Positions 44,126-57,700 of a stretch of DNA of 64,000 nucleotides are shown piece by piece. Each line of letters begins with the position of its first letter. Position 1 is the first letter of the stretch. This stretch comes from Vigna angularis. Lineage: Eukaryota; Streptophyta; Magnoliopsida; Fabales; Fabaceae. The DNA is taken from positions 1,860,001 through 1,924,000 of the forward strand of contig NC_068974.1 of assembly GCF_016808095.1 (NCBI RefSeq), in the 5' to 3' direction. Below the pieces are notes generated by a model, which did not search any database, had not been told where the DNA came from, and saw only the letters and a list, made by a program, of their open reading frames with translations. Both the position numbers and the translations under genes were made by a program.

Positions 44126-45206
44126 ATTAAAGGTCAAATGAGGGCATAAATATGCATTCATAAGCCCTCCACGAGTTAGGGTTGCAAAAATCTGCAAAGA
44201 GTAGGACTTTGGTCGTGAGAAGCTTGTGATGCATAAGAGAAAGGGGGGGAGAAAGGGAATCTCCGCGAAATATGGTAGAATCCATAACTTGCGAGACTTA
44301 CACATAACAAAATGCAGTTTCCTTATGGTGATTGAGGATCAAGAAGGGAGGGAGAGTAGTGGTATGAGAAAGGGAATTAGGGGAAAGGTTGTGAAGCAAA
44401 CCCTTTTAGGATTTTAGGGTCACGAGGTTTGGTTTTGGTGAGTGGAACACACCAAGGGATTGAGGGGTTGGCAGTGAAAGAATGAATGCGGGAGTGGAGA
44501 GAGAGAGACATGAAGTTTTTTTTGTTTGGTGATTGTGTAATATGTGTCGATCTATTAATGTTGAAGTCTATGTTATTTCATTTGTTTCTTTGGATATTGA
44601 GTATTGAAGTTGTGAAGGAACATAAGCATATTGTAATGCATTTTGGATGAATGAACCTTATGGGTGTTGTGTTGTTGTGTACAGGGATAATGGTCAACAT
44701 AAGTTACTAATATACTTTTGATAGCTTCGTCCAGATGCAGAAACCAACAAAGACCAACGTTCAATTGGATCAGTGGAACTAAAGTGGAAGTTGACAGCAG
44801 AAATGGTGTGATTTAGTGGCTGTTTGGAATGGATGAAGTGCTTAGGTGAGGAGGCTACAACTCAGACGACATTTCATTCAAGAAAAGAAGCTATAGGGGT
44901 GAGTGAAGAAGCAATTGAATGACTCTTGGTGTAGAGAAAGTGGCTGGAAAATTACATCAGCAGAATTTCTCTAATATATTCCAAAAGTAAGTTTTACAAG
45001 GAAAGCAAAGGTGACTTTATAATAGATTCACCCAGCTTTGTGCGGTGCAGATGTTTGCCACTAAATATGGATCTCAAGCCACATAGCAAGGCATGAGAAA
45101 TGTGATGAAATTCTAGAAGCAGCACTTATACACGTGCTTTTTTTAAAAAAAAAAAGATGGCAAGCTCGTTGGCGCTGATCCTTATTCTTCACCACTTGGA
45201 TTTCTT
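44126..45206. other. Low-coding region next to LTR fragments
   Basis: Probably degraded retrotransposon untranslated sequence, because it lies between an LTR end and a pol C-terminal fragment. Short frames at 44226-44417 and 44573-44764 have no features. A poly-A/T run is at 45139-45154. Confidence 0.4.
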
Positions 45207-45371
45207 CTATCCTTCCCCTTGTGCTGGTTTGGACCATTCTAGATCATCTGGTTGGGCTCCTAGCTTCCACTCAAAGCATGCAAAGAGCACTTGACCTTTT
45301 ATAGGGGAATCTTCATGATCTTGTTGAAGTTTCTTAGCCATTCCCCGAGTGATGGGTCCTTGTTGTGTCAT
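45207..45371 (-). pseudogene. C-terminal fragment of a gypsy polyprotein
   Basis: The minus-strand frame begins M-T-Q-Q and contains GPITRGMAKKLQQD. The GPITR.(M/R)AK pattern is characteristic of the extreme C-terminus of many plant Ty3/gypsy polyproteins. It is only 54 residues and the catalytic domains are gone. Confidence 0.55.
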
Positions 45372-45419
45372 GGTTCTTGATCCCCGTCTATCAACTTTAG
45401 TTGTTTAATTGTTCATAAC

Positions 45420-46360
45420 AGAGGTTAAAACCTTAATTGTTAAAACCCCAAAATTTAACCTAAAACCTTCTAAAACCACCACACTAACTCATACCTATTT
45501 TCTTACAAATTTTTATCAACTTAAGTTGTTAACAAGTCTTAAATAACATATAACCAAACCTGAAATCCCGATTTCTTCAATCCAAATCCTATATTCCAAA
45601 CTTGCCTATTAAAACCTTCATTTTTAACCACAAAAACCTATTTCTTTCACAACTCAATATTCCTTAAACCTTGCAGCCAATTTCAGACATCAAAACAACT
45701 TTATAACATGCAATTCATGACGTCAATGGCATCCAAATTACATTACATCAGAGATCAATCCTAAAATAACCAAACATACTCATTTAAATAAACTAACACT
45801 ATCATAAATATTGAAATTATAACTCAACTAGTTTAACATGTATACAAGCAGAAAACTTACACGACAAAATAATTTAAGGTTAGACATCTAGCTTCCCTTA
45901 CCTTATACCGAAGCTACAGAGCTCTAAAAACATTGACACTCTTGCTTCTAACTCAAAAAATCTTAAAAATGCCTAACAACCGCGAAATTGAAAACAAAGT
46001 GAATGTTTAGGACCGCTAATCAACAAAGAACAAGAAAGGAAAAGGGAAAAAGACATGTGTCACCCCTAACTAGAGAATTTAGAAATAGCCAGCGGAAGAA
46101 AAGGAGTAGAAACTTACTCGTTGTCATAGTCGTTTGGACATCTCTTGATCGTTAAAGAAATGACTCGAAAGTTTGAAAAGGTAGAGAGAAGTGAAAAAGA
46201 ACTCAAAGACAAAATTTTAGGAAGATAGCGAGTGTTTTAAATAGTAAAACGAGTTTAAGAAATTCTATTTATTTTATTGAAATATTTTAAAATAAAATAC
46301 TCAGTCACATTATTTTAAAACATCTATCAACTCTAATACTCTATTTTTTTTAGGTTCTTA
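45420..46360 (-). mobile_element. Probable LTR/3' UTR fragment following the pol remnant
   Basis: Non-coding. GCTTCCCTTACCTTATACC and the following CTACAGAGCTC-type sequence (about 45891-45921) resembles the AAGCTTCCCTTACCTGGATAGC block of the chromovirus LTR (54040-54062). Homology is patchy and the ends are unresolved. 46361-46904 beyond it is AT-rich spacer with a short TA run. Confidence 0.35.
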
Positions 46361-46904
46361 CATATATCATATTATCACATTCTTATCAATCTCTTAAATA
46401 TTAGAGTTATATTATATATATATATATATATATAATTAACAATTAATTAAAGATAATATTTCTTCTCAGTAAAAATGATAATAATTAACTAACAAATAAT
46501 ATTATACTTAATATATATAGAGAGAAAAAGATTAAAAGTCTTGATAACTCAACTCACTAAAATGTGGAGTGAAAATTGTGAAATGTTATGTTTGTTTTGA
46601 TTTGAACTACTTTTTAGTTCACTTTAGATTTAGAAAAATTATTTTTTTGGGTTAATAACAAGTTTTAACCCAGTTTAATTAATTTTGTCTACCTAACATG
46701 GGAGAGTTAATTAATAATATTAACTAACATTTAATATTTTGATAAGTGTTATATTCTATAAAAAATATTAATTAATTTATTAATATTGATAATAAAAGAA
46801 TTCGAGTTAAAAGACTGTTTTTCCAGTAGAAAAGAATTAAAATATAAGAAATATATGGGATACTTCAGTCTATTTACAAAGTAAAAAGAATTAATTTGAA
46901 TTAA

Positions 46905-47215
46905 CTACACAGCTGATGTTTTTACCTAATACAGTGATGCATGGAAGAAAAAGTCACACATTTTTTTAAGGTGGTCCTCGTCTTAGCCGTGATGAATCAT
47001 CGATGAATGCCTTCTACATTGTCAGATGAAAGACATGCATTGGTTTTCATTGATGAAAACATCGTAGACAGTGACGGTAACAGAATCTCAAGGCAGAGGG
47101 TATTAATGCAAACGAAAAGAAAAAAGTTGACGAAAAGTGTGCCCAGTGTAATTCTCTTCCATTTGACAGATACTGTTTGGCTTTTTATTTTCAGAAAATT
47201 TTTCAGAATTTAGCT
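46905..47215 (+). repeat. Dispersed family W, plus copy
   Basis: Inverted partner of 48990-49255, about 97% identical over some 180 bp beginning TCAGATGAAAGACATGCATT and running through GACAGATACTGTTTGGCTTT. It is flanked by a shared ACCTAATACAGTGATGCATG. This copy has about 77 extra bp after that motif. Both copies keep one reading frame open (SDERHALV...KRKKLTKSVPSVIL), but no family was recognised. Confidence 0.85.
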
Positions 47216-48369
47216 TATTCTAACGATGTTTTCTGAATGACAATATTGAGAAGATTCGAGAATATATAAATATATATAGATATATATAAACATCAAGAAC
47301 AAAAAATATTAAGTATATGTTTCTCTAAATTAAAACAGAATTATTCATACCTAAATTATTCAACAATTTTTTTACAAAATTTACTTCGGAAACAATAATT
47401 CCTATTATTACAAGTGATTAAGTTCATTTCTAGAGTTTAAAGTCTTATAACTTAATATGAAGTCTAAGACAAAATTAACTTCCTTGTTTTAAATTTACTT
47501 GAAATTACGCGTTATGTTTTTTTAGAAACTACCACCTTTTAATAAAAACAAAATTAACCCATAAAAGTTACACACGCGCCTTAAATACAAAATTCATTAA
47601 ATTAAAGATTAATTGTAAATTAAATTTAATTATCATTTTTAATTTAGTTCACACATTTATTTAGTTATATAACATTCTATTAGAAATATGAACTGTGTTC
47701 AAGCGAGATGAATTGAAATTTAAAGAAAGTTTTTAAAAAATTCATACTAATGAGTTATTTGTTTTAATCAATTTACTCTTTTAAAACAAATTAACTTTAA
47801 GAAAAGTCGATATCATTTTTTACACTTTCATCATACAATTAAGGTACAATTCAAATTAAGATAAGATATTTATATTTAAATTGTCTAATAACTCTTATTA
47901 AATCAATCAACTATTTATAAGACTCAAAAATCAAATAAAACATTTATCATTTAAATTTATGTTTTCTATGGAATCTAAATACTATAATGGTCAAGATACC
48001 AGGAGAGTTTAAAGATAATTCGATTGTAGTTTATGTTATCTTAATATAAATAGTCCTTGATGAAAAAAAGTTAGGTGGTTTGGATGTTCATTAAAAGAAC
48101 TCAAATATCTACCATGTACTCTTTTATTATATTGATTTAGATATATCATCTATGTTTCGATGTATTTATTTTAATGGCTAAATATATGATATACATTGAT
48201 TGGATATACATATATGACTTTTGTTTGCAACATAACATGTATTTTTTTTCTGTATTTATATGAATAGCAAGAAAATTGTAAATGTAAATATTTGATCTCA
48301 TACAATAATTAAAATAGTTATTTTTCATGAAATTTTTAATAGTTAATGTAATTAGTGAATCCAAATATT
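47216..48369. other. AT-rich spacer between inverted W/X copies
   Basis: No gene or element terminus seen. Confidence 0.55.
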
Positions 48370-48995
48370 GTTACATTTTAACCTCTGAACACTGTTTTCT
48401 GTCTTCTGATCTGACAAAACAAAATTGGCATGCAAAGTACCAATGCATGGCTGTCTGATATGCACTCTCTGCCCTTTTCTGGAAATAATTAAAAAGAAAA
48501 TTTGTCAGAGAATTCTTGTTTCGCAAATGATTCCAGTCACAACTATGATGTATCAAAGAAAATCTTCGAGGCAAAACAAAGAAAGCTTTTACAACGGAAT
48601 TAAAAAAAATCATTTAAAAAATAAAATAAATAAATTTTCCTTACAAATAACAAAGAAGAATCTAAAAACTGTTTATTTTGTGATTATTATTGATAGGTTC
48701 TTCTTCAGCTTCACCTCTTCAAACTTACTGAAACTGTTTTCAAGAAGTTGACTAGCAAAATATAAATGGAGCATTGGTAATCTCAACAAAATTTATAAAC
48801 CCATATAGCTAATGAGACAAATACATAGCTGTTTTCTGGTATCTCCCAACTTATACACAGACATGCAAGGTTCAAACAAATGCAGAAATGGCAGAAACTG
48901 TATTCATGCTGCTTCAATACACATGGAAATATAATATTTGAGCTTGATCTGAATGTGTGTACAAATGGCAGCCATGCAAAAGGGTATGAGTCTGT
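48370..48995 (-). repeat. Dispersed family X, minus copy
   Basis: Inverted relative to 39895-40545 and contiguous with W (48990-49255). The minus-strand frame at 48371-48613, containing AYQTAMHWYFACQFCF, has a partly matching frame in the plus copy, but that frame is interrupted there. It is therefore treated as a repeat, not a gene. Confidence 0.8.
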
Positions 48996-49255
48996 CACCT
49001 TTTAAATAGCTGGCTAGATGAAATTTCTTCAGAAATCGAAAAATTTTCTGAAATAAAAAGCCAAACAGTATCTGTCAGATGGAAGAGAATTACACTGGGC
49101 ACACTTTTCGTCAACTTTTTTCTTTTCGTTTGCATTAATACCCTCTGCCTTGAGATTCTCTTACCGTCACTGTCTACGATGTTTTCATTAATCAAAACCA
49201 ATGCATGTCTTTCATCTGACATGCATCACTGTATTAGGTAAAACGATCAGCTCTG
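48990..49255 (-). repeat. Dispersed family W, minus copy
   Basis: See the plus copy at 46905. The frame runs from an ATG at 49222 for 75 codons. The region 49256-49847 to the right is AT-rich spacer without recognised features. Confidence 0.85.
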
Positions 49256-49847
49256 TAATTAATTCTGTGATGCAAAACGATGAGGCTGCAGTAACACCAC
49301 ATATTGTTTTGCAGCAGTTGGGTTAATTAACCTAGTATGATATATATTTTCTTAACCTCGTATTATATATATTTTCAAAAAGATAATGGTAGACTATTTA
49401 ATTGAAAGCACCCAATGATTAATGTATATTAAATTTATCATTAATAAAATACTGTAAGATAATTATAGAAATAATGATGAGAACCTTTCATTTAATTAAT
49501 TGAGGATCATCCATTGTGCTTGTGCGGGCTTTAGTTGAAAGGATTTAGCCAATATGACATACTAATAACTAGTTTGTTTTATAATCAATTGAGCTCTAGA
49601 TAAATACGTATTTTTTTTTTCTTTCACTTTTTATTTTCTTTTCTTCACATAACATTGATAGTTATAGTTTTTTACTCCATAAAGTGATAAAAGTAGACAT
49701 GGAACTAGACAAACAATTGATAGACACACAAATGGGCTAGAAATAAGCTTGTGTCTAAAAAGTTGGTGGACAATGTAACTCTAATTTATTTTCTATGTTT
49801 TCTCTTCGATTACGTTATATTATTATTTCTACTATTTTGAAACAAAC

Positions 49848-52240
49848 TGTGAGATCCCGGTAAACTAGAAACGTAATTAGGTGTCAAATCAGTATTAATT
49901 TAGCTGATGAATCACCTAGTTGCTTCCATAAATGAGCCGCGCCACACGTCCCAGGCATTAATTTCGCGCTGAACGCTGCCTGCATGAACGCCACTTGTCA
50001 CGATGGAAGTTTTGGAAGTCTGAGTGGAGGTGCAGGTGTCCGAAAGTGAGACGCTCGTTCGTCTGGAATTGGAAGGAACCAAAAATGATTTTTCGAAAAC
50101 CCTTCCGCTCACCTGCATCACTCGTCTTCTTCCTCAGAACCAAACCTTCCATTTTCTCTGATCTCTCTCTAAAACCAGTTGCCCTTCTCTCTTCTGTAAC
50201 TCATCTTCTTCTTCTCCGATTCACTTTCCAGAACCATAGGAACGTTCGTCCAGCTGTGATCTTTCATTTGGACCGAACAGAACTTGGATCGGAACTGGTA
50301 AGTTTTCCTTTCTAAGCGTCGTCTCCTCTGGTTTCATGCGAACCCTAGTTTTGGTTGCATGCATGAGTTCTAGGTCTGAATTATGTTGATTTTTGGTGTC
50401 TTAGATTTACGTGGGAACTGTTGAGCGAAACCTGGGTGTAAGACGTGGTTAGAGGAAACCCTAAAATCTTGTTGTTGGAAGTACACTGCTATCCAGGTAA
50501 GGGAAGCTTACATATATTTAAATTTATACGTGTATGAGTGTATGAAAGCATGATGTGGGTTGTCTGTATGAAATTTCTGTATACGTGTTTTTCTGGATCT
50601 GCATGAACGAACCCTGTTGTGCTGTTATGGATGTTTGCTGATATGATTTCCGGGTTGTTGAACTGCATGCTGGTTGAAACGTATGAGTGATGGATGAATA
50701 CTATAATGTATGAATTGTTAATATGTTGATTATTGAATATGAATTAATCTGGAAGTGAAAGTATAAAGTTCATCAATTTGAGATTCATTTGAAGTATAAA
50801 GTATAAGTTAAATTGTTGAAATCTGGAATTTGTTAAGGTTGAGAAATCTGCACTTAAATCATGCCTTTGATAAATGACACTCGTCACTGTACGGTCTTAA
50901 ACCGTTCGGTTTCCTCTTAAAATAACTTAGAATGGGATTCCTTCATTTGGAAAGAATTCTGCTCGTGAACGAGCGTCCCTATTTAAATCTTTGAGAGCGT
51001 TCGACCTTATGTCGAGCGTTCGTCTGTGAGAACGTCCGACCTCATGTCGAGCGTTCGTCTGTGAGAGCGTTCGACCTCATGTCGAGCGTTCGTCTTTGAG
51101 AGCGTCCGACCTTATGTCGAGCGTTCGTCTGTAAGAGCGTTCGACCTCATGTCGAGCGTTCGTCTTTGATAACGTTCGACCTCATGTCAAGCGTTCGTCT
51201 ATGATAGCGTTTGGCCTTATGTCGAGCGTTCGTTTTTTTTATATCGTTCGGCCTTATATCGAACGATCGTTCTAAAATCGCGCAAAGTCTTCTATCAAGC
51301 GCTCGTACAATTGAATAAGTAGTTGATTTTTAATAACGTTCGTCCATACAGTTAATTAACGTTCGTCCATACAGTTAATTAACGTTCGTCTTTTTATGAA
51401 AGTGGAACCTAGAATGAAAATGTGAATTAATGAAAGAGTTAAGGTGTGCGAACGATTTAAGAAATGAAGTTATGATATTGACATTTGAACGAGCGTTCCA
51501 AGGAGGAACGACTCTGACTTTTATATGGAATATTGAAATTTGGTAAAGTATGACTGTGGATAAGTTAAGACTCGCTGTCCATCCTGATGTTCCGTGATAC
51601 GCCTCTTCAAGTAGAAGGGGGTATTCATGTGTGGGAACGGCAGAAGGTCCTTAGTCCATAAGTTAACATGGGCGACGTAAGAACGGACTTACCTCGAGTG
51701 GCAGCAGTTTGGTGTATCCCAGTTACTACATCACTCGGGTGCAAGGACGCTTGTAACTACACAGATTCATACAGTCCGGACGGTCGGTCTAGCATTAGTA
51801 TATTTATGCTTGATTGATGTTATGCGTATATGAGTTGATTGTATGATGGTTTGAATAAAAATGTTGAAGTATGAATTTAAATTACGTAAGCTTACCCTTT
51901 CGTTTTTCCATTGTGTTGTCTGCTGTCCATGTACGTTCGTCCTGTCTTGCAATGATCATCCGTTGTGGATGTGAGCAGATGGTGGTGCATCCCTTGAAGA
52001 AATGCTGGAAGAAGAAAATTTGGACGATGCCAATCTGGTGGAAGTTGAAGTAAAGGCCGAGCCTTAGAAGCGCTCGTAGATGTTAGGTTGTAGACCTTAG
52101 CTCATTTTTGGACGTTCGGTTACTTCTTTTGTAAAACCGTTCGTTCTGATTTATTTTCCTGTTTCTCTGAAACGCTCGTTGTTTTGTACTGTAGCCGTTC
52201 GGCTTTGGCCCTTGAGCTCTGTTAAATCTTAAAGACTGTA
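49848..52240 (+). mobile_element. Chromovirus LTR copy in inverted orientation (left palindrome arm)
   Basis: Begins TGTGAGATCCCGG and ends AAAGACTGTA, exactly 2393 bp. It is the reverse complement of 52309-54701 with only scattered substitutions visible (e.g. 50879-50882 and near 51645, 51724). It lacks the last roughly 63 bp of the full LTR seen at 59471-59534. No internal region of its own is attached, so it is a truncated solo LTR or one side of an inverted rearrangement. It contains the GAGCGTTCGTC tandem array at 50990-51260. Confidence 0.9.
50990..51260. repeat. About 30-bp tandem array inside the LTR (left arm)
   Basis: Eight to nine units of the form GAGCGTTCGTCT.TGAGA(A/G)CGT(T/C)CGACCT(C/T)ATGTC. 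The same array recurs reversed at 53310-53560 and 60540-60785. A further ACGTTCGTCCATACAGTTAA duplication lies at 51335-51390. Confidence 0.9.
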
Positions 52241-52308
52241 GTTTAAGATTTATACTATATAAATAATATTTAGTGCTTAATAATTTATGTAAAATCAGAA
52301 CGGACGGC
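52241..52308. other. Spacer at the palindrome centre
   Basis: 68 bp, AT-rich at the left and ending CAGAACGGACGGC. It does not match the LTR terminus found at 59471-59534, so both arms stop at the same internal LTR position and then meet foreign sequence. Confidence 0.8.
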
Positions 52309-54701
52309 TACAGTCTTTAAGATTTAACAGAGCTCAAGGGCCAAAGCCGAACGGCTACAGTACAAAACAACGAGCGTTTCAGAGAAACAGGAAAATAAAT
52401 CAGAACGAACGGTTTTACAAAAGAAGTAACCGAACGTCCAAAAATGAGCTAAGGTCTACAACCTAACATCTACGAGCGCTTCTAAGGCTCGGCCTTTACT
52501 TCAACTTCCACCAGATTGGCATCGTCCAAATTTTCTTCTTCCAGCATTTCTTCAAGGGATGCACCACCATCTGCTCACATCCACAACGGATGATCATTGC
52601 AAGACAGGACGAACGTACATGGACAGCAGACAACACAATGGAAAAACGAAAGGGTAAGCTTACGTAATTTAAATTCATACTTCAACATTTTTATTCAAAC
52701 CATCATACAATCAACTCATATACGCATAACATCAATCAAGCATAAATATACTAATGCTAGACCGACCGTCCGGACTGTATGAATCTGTGTAGTTACAAGC
52801 GTCCTTGCACCCGAGTGATGTAGCAACTGGGATACACCAAACAGCTGCCACTCGAGGTAAGTCCGTTCTTACGTCGCCCATGTTAACTTATGGACTAAGG
52901 ACCTCCTGCCGTTCCCACACATGAATACCCCCTTCTACTTGAAGAGGCGTATCACGGAACATCAGGATGGACAGCGAGTCTTAACTTATCCACAGTCATA
53001 CTTTACCAAATTTCAATATTCCATATAAAAGTCAGAGTCGTTCCTCCTTGGAACGCTCGTTCAAATGTCAATATCATAACTTCATTTCTTAAATCGTTCG
53101 CACACCTTAACTCTTTCATTAATTCACATTTTCATTCTAGGTTCCACTTTCATAAAAAGACGAACGTTAATTAACTGTATGGACGAACGTTAATTAACTG
53201 TATGGACGAACGTTATTAAAAATCAACTACTTATTCAATTGTACGAGCGCTTGATAGAAGACTTTGCGCGATTTTAGAACGATCGTTCGATATAAGGCCG
53301 AACGATATAAAAAAAACGAACGCTCGACATAAGGCCAAACGCTATCATAGACGAACGCTTGACATGAGGTCGAACGTTATCAAAGACGAACGCTCGACAT
53401 GAGGTCGAACGCTCTTACAGACGAACGCTCGACATAAGGTCGGACGCTCTCAAAGACGAACGCTCGACATGAGGTCGAACGCTCTCACAGACGAACGCTC
53501 GACATGAGGTCGGACGTTCTCACAGACGAACGCTCGACATAAGGTCGAACGCTCTCAAAGATTTAAATAGGGACGCTCGTTCACGAGCAGAATTCTTTCC
53601 AAATGAAGGAATCCCATTCTAAGTTATTTTAAGAGGAAACCGAACGGTTTAAGACCGTACAGTGACAAGCGTCATTTATCAAAGGCATGATTTAAGTGCA
53701 GATTTCTCAACCTTAACAAATTCCAGATTTCAACAATTTAACTTATACTTTATACTTCAAATGAATCTCAAATTGATGAACTTTATACTTTCACTTCCAG
53801 ATTAATTCATATTCAATAACCAACATATTAACAATTCATACATTATAGTATTCATCCATCACTCATACGTTTCAACCAGCATGCAGTTCAACAACCCAGA
53901 AATCATATCAGCAAACATCCATAACAGCACAACAGGGTTCGTTCATGCAGATCCAGAAAAACACGTATACAGAAATTTCATACAGACAACCCACATCATG
54001 CTTTCATACACTCATACACGTATAAATTTAAATATATGTAAGCTTCCCTTACCTGGATAGCAGTGTACTTCCAACAACAAGATTTTAGGGTTTCCTCTAA
54101 CCACGTCTTACACCCAGGTTTCGCTCAACAGTTCCCACGTAAATCTAAGACACCAAAAATCAACATAATTCAGACCTAGAACTCATGCATGCAACCAAAA
54201 CTAGGGTTCGCATGAAACCAGAGGAGACGACGCTTAGAAAGGAAAACTTACCAGTTCCGATCCAAGTTCTGTTCGGTCCAAATGAAAGATCACAGCTGGA
54301 CGAACGTTCCTATGGTTCTGGAAAGTGAATCGGAGAAGAAGAAGATGAGTTACAGAAGAGAGAAGGGCAACTGGTTTTAGAGAGAGATCAGAGAAAATGG
54401 AAGGTTTGGTTCTGAGGAAGAAGACGAGTGATGCAGGTGAGCGGAAGGGTTTTCGAAAAATCATTTTTGGTTCCTTCCAATTCCAGACGAACGAGCGTCT
54501 CACTTTCGGACACCTGCACCTCCACTCAGACTTCCAAAACTTCCATCGTGACAAGTGGCGTTCATGCAGGCAGCGTTCAGCGCGCAATTAATGCCTGGGA
54601 CGTGTGGCGCGGCTCATTTATGGAAGCAACTAGGTGATTCATCAGCTAAATTAATACTGATTTGACACCTAATTACGTTTCTAGTTTACCGGGATCTCAC
54701 A
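52309..54701 (-). mobile_element. 3' LTR of the chromovirus (right palindrome arm), U5 end missing
   Basis: Read on the minus strand it starts TGTGAGATCCCGG at 54701, immediately after the internal region, and stops at CTTTAAAGACTGTA-like sequence at 52309. The aligned part of the 5' LTR (59535-61926) has the same length and appears nearly identical; a clear difference is C at 53820 versus T at 61045. Its last roughly 63 bp are missing. Confidence 0.9.
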
Positions 54702-54716
54702 ATCCACCTATCTACA
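54702..54716 (-). other. Polypurine tract region of the chromovirus
   Basis: Minus-strand TGTAGATAGGTGGAT directly before the 3' LTR start. It is purine-rich and in the right place to prime plus-strand synthesis. It overlaps the end of the gag-pol frame. Confidence 0.5.
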
Positions 54717-57700
54717 AAAATTTTTGACCTCGAAAATTAGAGACTCACCCAGAAACAGATTAGGATACAAGTCCTTCATTGCACTCTCCACTTCCCACGT
54801 TGAATCTCCAGTCTTGGCATCCCACACAACTTTCACTAATCGAACGTCTTTTCCTTTGTATAGCTTGGTGCGAACATCTTCAATGCGGACTGATTGTAAC
54901 TCCAACGTTCGGTCTGGCAACAACTGGATGTCCTCCAATTCCAACACATGAGAAGGATTAGCAATGTACTTTCGGAGTTGAGATACGTGGAAAACAGGAT
55001 GAAGATTTGAGAGTTGAGGAGGCAAGGCAAGTTCGTAGGCTACTGGTCCTATCTTCTTCAAAATCTGATACGGTCCTATGAACTTAGGAGATAACTTCTT
55101 TGGACGAACGACTCGTCCTACCCCAGTAATTGGATTGAGTCGAAGGAACACATGGTCTCCTGCAGCGAATTCCAACGGTCTTCTCCTCTTATCTGCATAC
55201 GACTTCTGTCTGCTCAAGGACGTCTTCAACCTCTCTTGGATTTGCTTGACTTTCTCGGTTGTTTGCTGGATGAGTTCAGGTCCAGTTAGTACGTTCTCTC
55301 CCTCTTGGAACCAGCAAAGTGGCGTTCGACATTTCCTCCCATAGAGTGCTTCGAACGGTGCCATTCCAATGCTCGCCTGGAAACTGTTGTTGTACGTGAA
55401 CTCCACCAGTGGCAAGACCTCATCCCATGCGCCTAAGTGGTCTAGGACGCACGTCCTCAATAAATCTTCTAGCGTCTGGATAGTACGTTCGGATTGGCCG
55501 TCCGTTTGCGGATGATATGCTGAACTCATCTGCAGTCTGCTCCCCAACTCGCCTTGTAATGATTGCCAAAACCGAGATGTGAATCTCGTGTCTCGGTCAG
55601 AAATGATGCTTGAAGGCACTCCATGAAGACGAACGATCTCCTTGATATATAACTTGGCTAGGTTGGTCATTGACATCTTCAAGTTCACGGGCAGGAAATG
55701 GGCGCTCTTCGTTAGTCTGTCAACGATCACCCAGATTGAGTCATGATTCCTAACCGTTCGTGGTAGATGAGTCACGAAATCCATGGAGATGCTATCCCAC
55801 TTCCATTCTGGAATCTCCAATGGTTGAAGTAATCCACCTGGTCTTAGGTGTTCAGCCTTTGCACGCTGACAGGTCAAGCAAGATGTCACAAAACGAGCTA
55901 TATCACTCTTCATTCCAGGCCACCAAAATGATTTCCGGAGGTCTTGATACATCTTAGTCATACCGGGGTGTATGCTAAGACGACTATGATGCGCTTCCTC
56001 CAGTATGATCCGCTTCAGCTCGCCATCATTAGGAATGCACGTCCGACCCATGTAACGTAACATGCCGTCCGTTCCAGCGTTGAAATGTTTGGCCTGATCC
56101 GTACCGAGCGCGCTTAAAATCTCCAATAGCTTTTCATCCTCCCGTTGTTTCATCCAGATTCGATCGAACACGTTGCTAGATATTCTAAGGTTACAGCACT
56201 TGATGCGGTTCGGTTCTAACTCAAACTGTAACCTCAGATCTCTGAAACTCTCCACCAAGCTCAGCTCGCGTACCATCATAGACGACATATACACCACTTT
56301 TCTGCTTAGAGCGTCCGCTACCACGTTTGCTTTTCCTGGATGATAGAGCAGCTTGAAATCATAATCCTTCAAGAACTCAAGCCACCTCCTTTGTCTCATA
56401 TTCAACTCCTTCTGATCGAAGAGATACTTGAGACTCTTGTGATCACTGAAGACTTGGAACGTGGACCCATACAAGAAATGTCTCCAGATCTTCAGCGCAA
56501 AAACGACCGCTGCCAACTCCAGGTCGTGCGTTGGGTAATTCCTCTCGTGAATCCTCAACTGCCGAGACGCATACGCTACCGCTCGCCTCTCTTGCATCAA
56601 AACACAACCCCATCCTTGATGAGACGCGTCACAGTAGACTTCAAACGGTTTAGACGTGTCCGGAATAACTAGTACAGGGGCGCTCGTCAACTTCACTTTC
56701 AGTTCCTGGAAACGCTCTTCACACAGAGCAGTCCATGTGAACGGCTGATCCTTCCTAGTCAATTGGGTAAGCGGAGCCACTATCTTGGCGAATCCCTCTA
56801 TGAAACGTCTATAGTAGCCCGCAAGACCAACGAAGCTTCTCACCTCCGTGACTGAACGCGGACGTTCCCAATCCCTAACCGCTCGTACCTTTGCTGGATC
56901 TACCGAGATCCCTCCAGCGGACACAATATGTCCCAGAAATTGCACCTCCTTCATCCAGAATTCACACTTGGACAGTTTGGCATACAATTCCTTTTCCCTC
57001 AACACGCTCAGCACTGCCCTCAAGTGCTCTTCATGTTCAGCTTGCGTCTTAGAGTAGATGAGAATATCATCTATAAAAACGACCACAAATTTGTCCAGGT
57101 ATGGCCGGAAGATGCGATTCATATAATCCATGAATACTGCAGGAGCGTTCGTTACTCCAAATGGCATCACTACATACTCGTAGTGTCCATAACGCGACCT
57201 GAATGCGGTCTTCTGGATGTCGTCCTCCTTCACCCTAATTTGGTGATATCCCGAGCGCAAATCAATCTTAGAGAACACCGTTGCCCCATGCAGTTGATCC
57301 AACAAGTCGTCAATCCTTGGCAACGGGTATTTGTTCTTGATGGTTAGCTTGTTCAATTGCCTGTAGTCTATGCATAACCGAGAGCTGCCATCCTTCTTCT
57401 TTACTAAGAGCACAGGCGCTCCCCAAGGTGACACGCTTGGTCTTATGAATTGCTTCTCCATTAGTTCCTCAATCTGCTTTTTGAGTTCAACCAACTCTGC
57501 AGGCGCCATACGGTACGGTTGAACAGATATAGGGGCTGCTGTTGTCACCAGATCAATGGTGAATTCAACCTCACGCACAGGAGGTAGTCCAGGGATCTCT
57601 TCTGGAAAGACATCCTGGAATTCGTCCACAACCGTTCGTCCTTCAGTGCACTTATTGGACGAACGCTCAAAATTCTCATCCGCACTCTCTCGGTCTTCAT

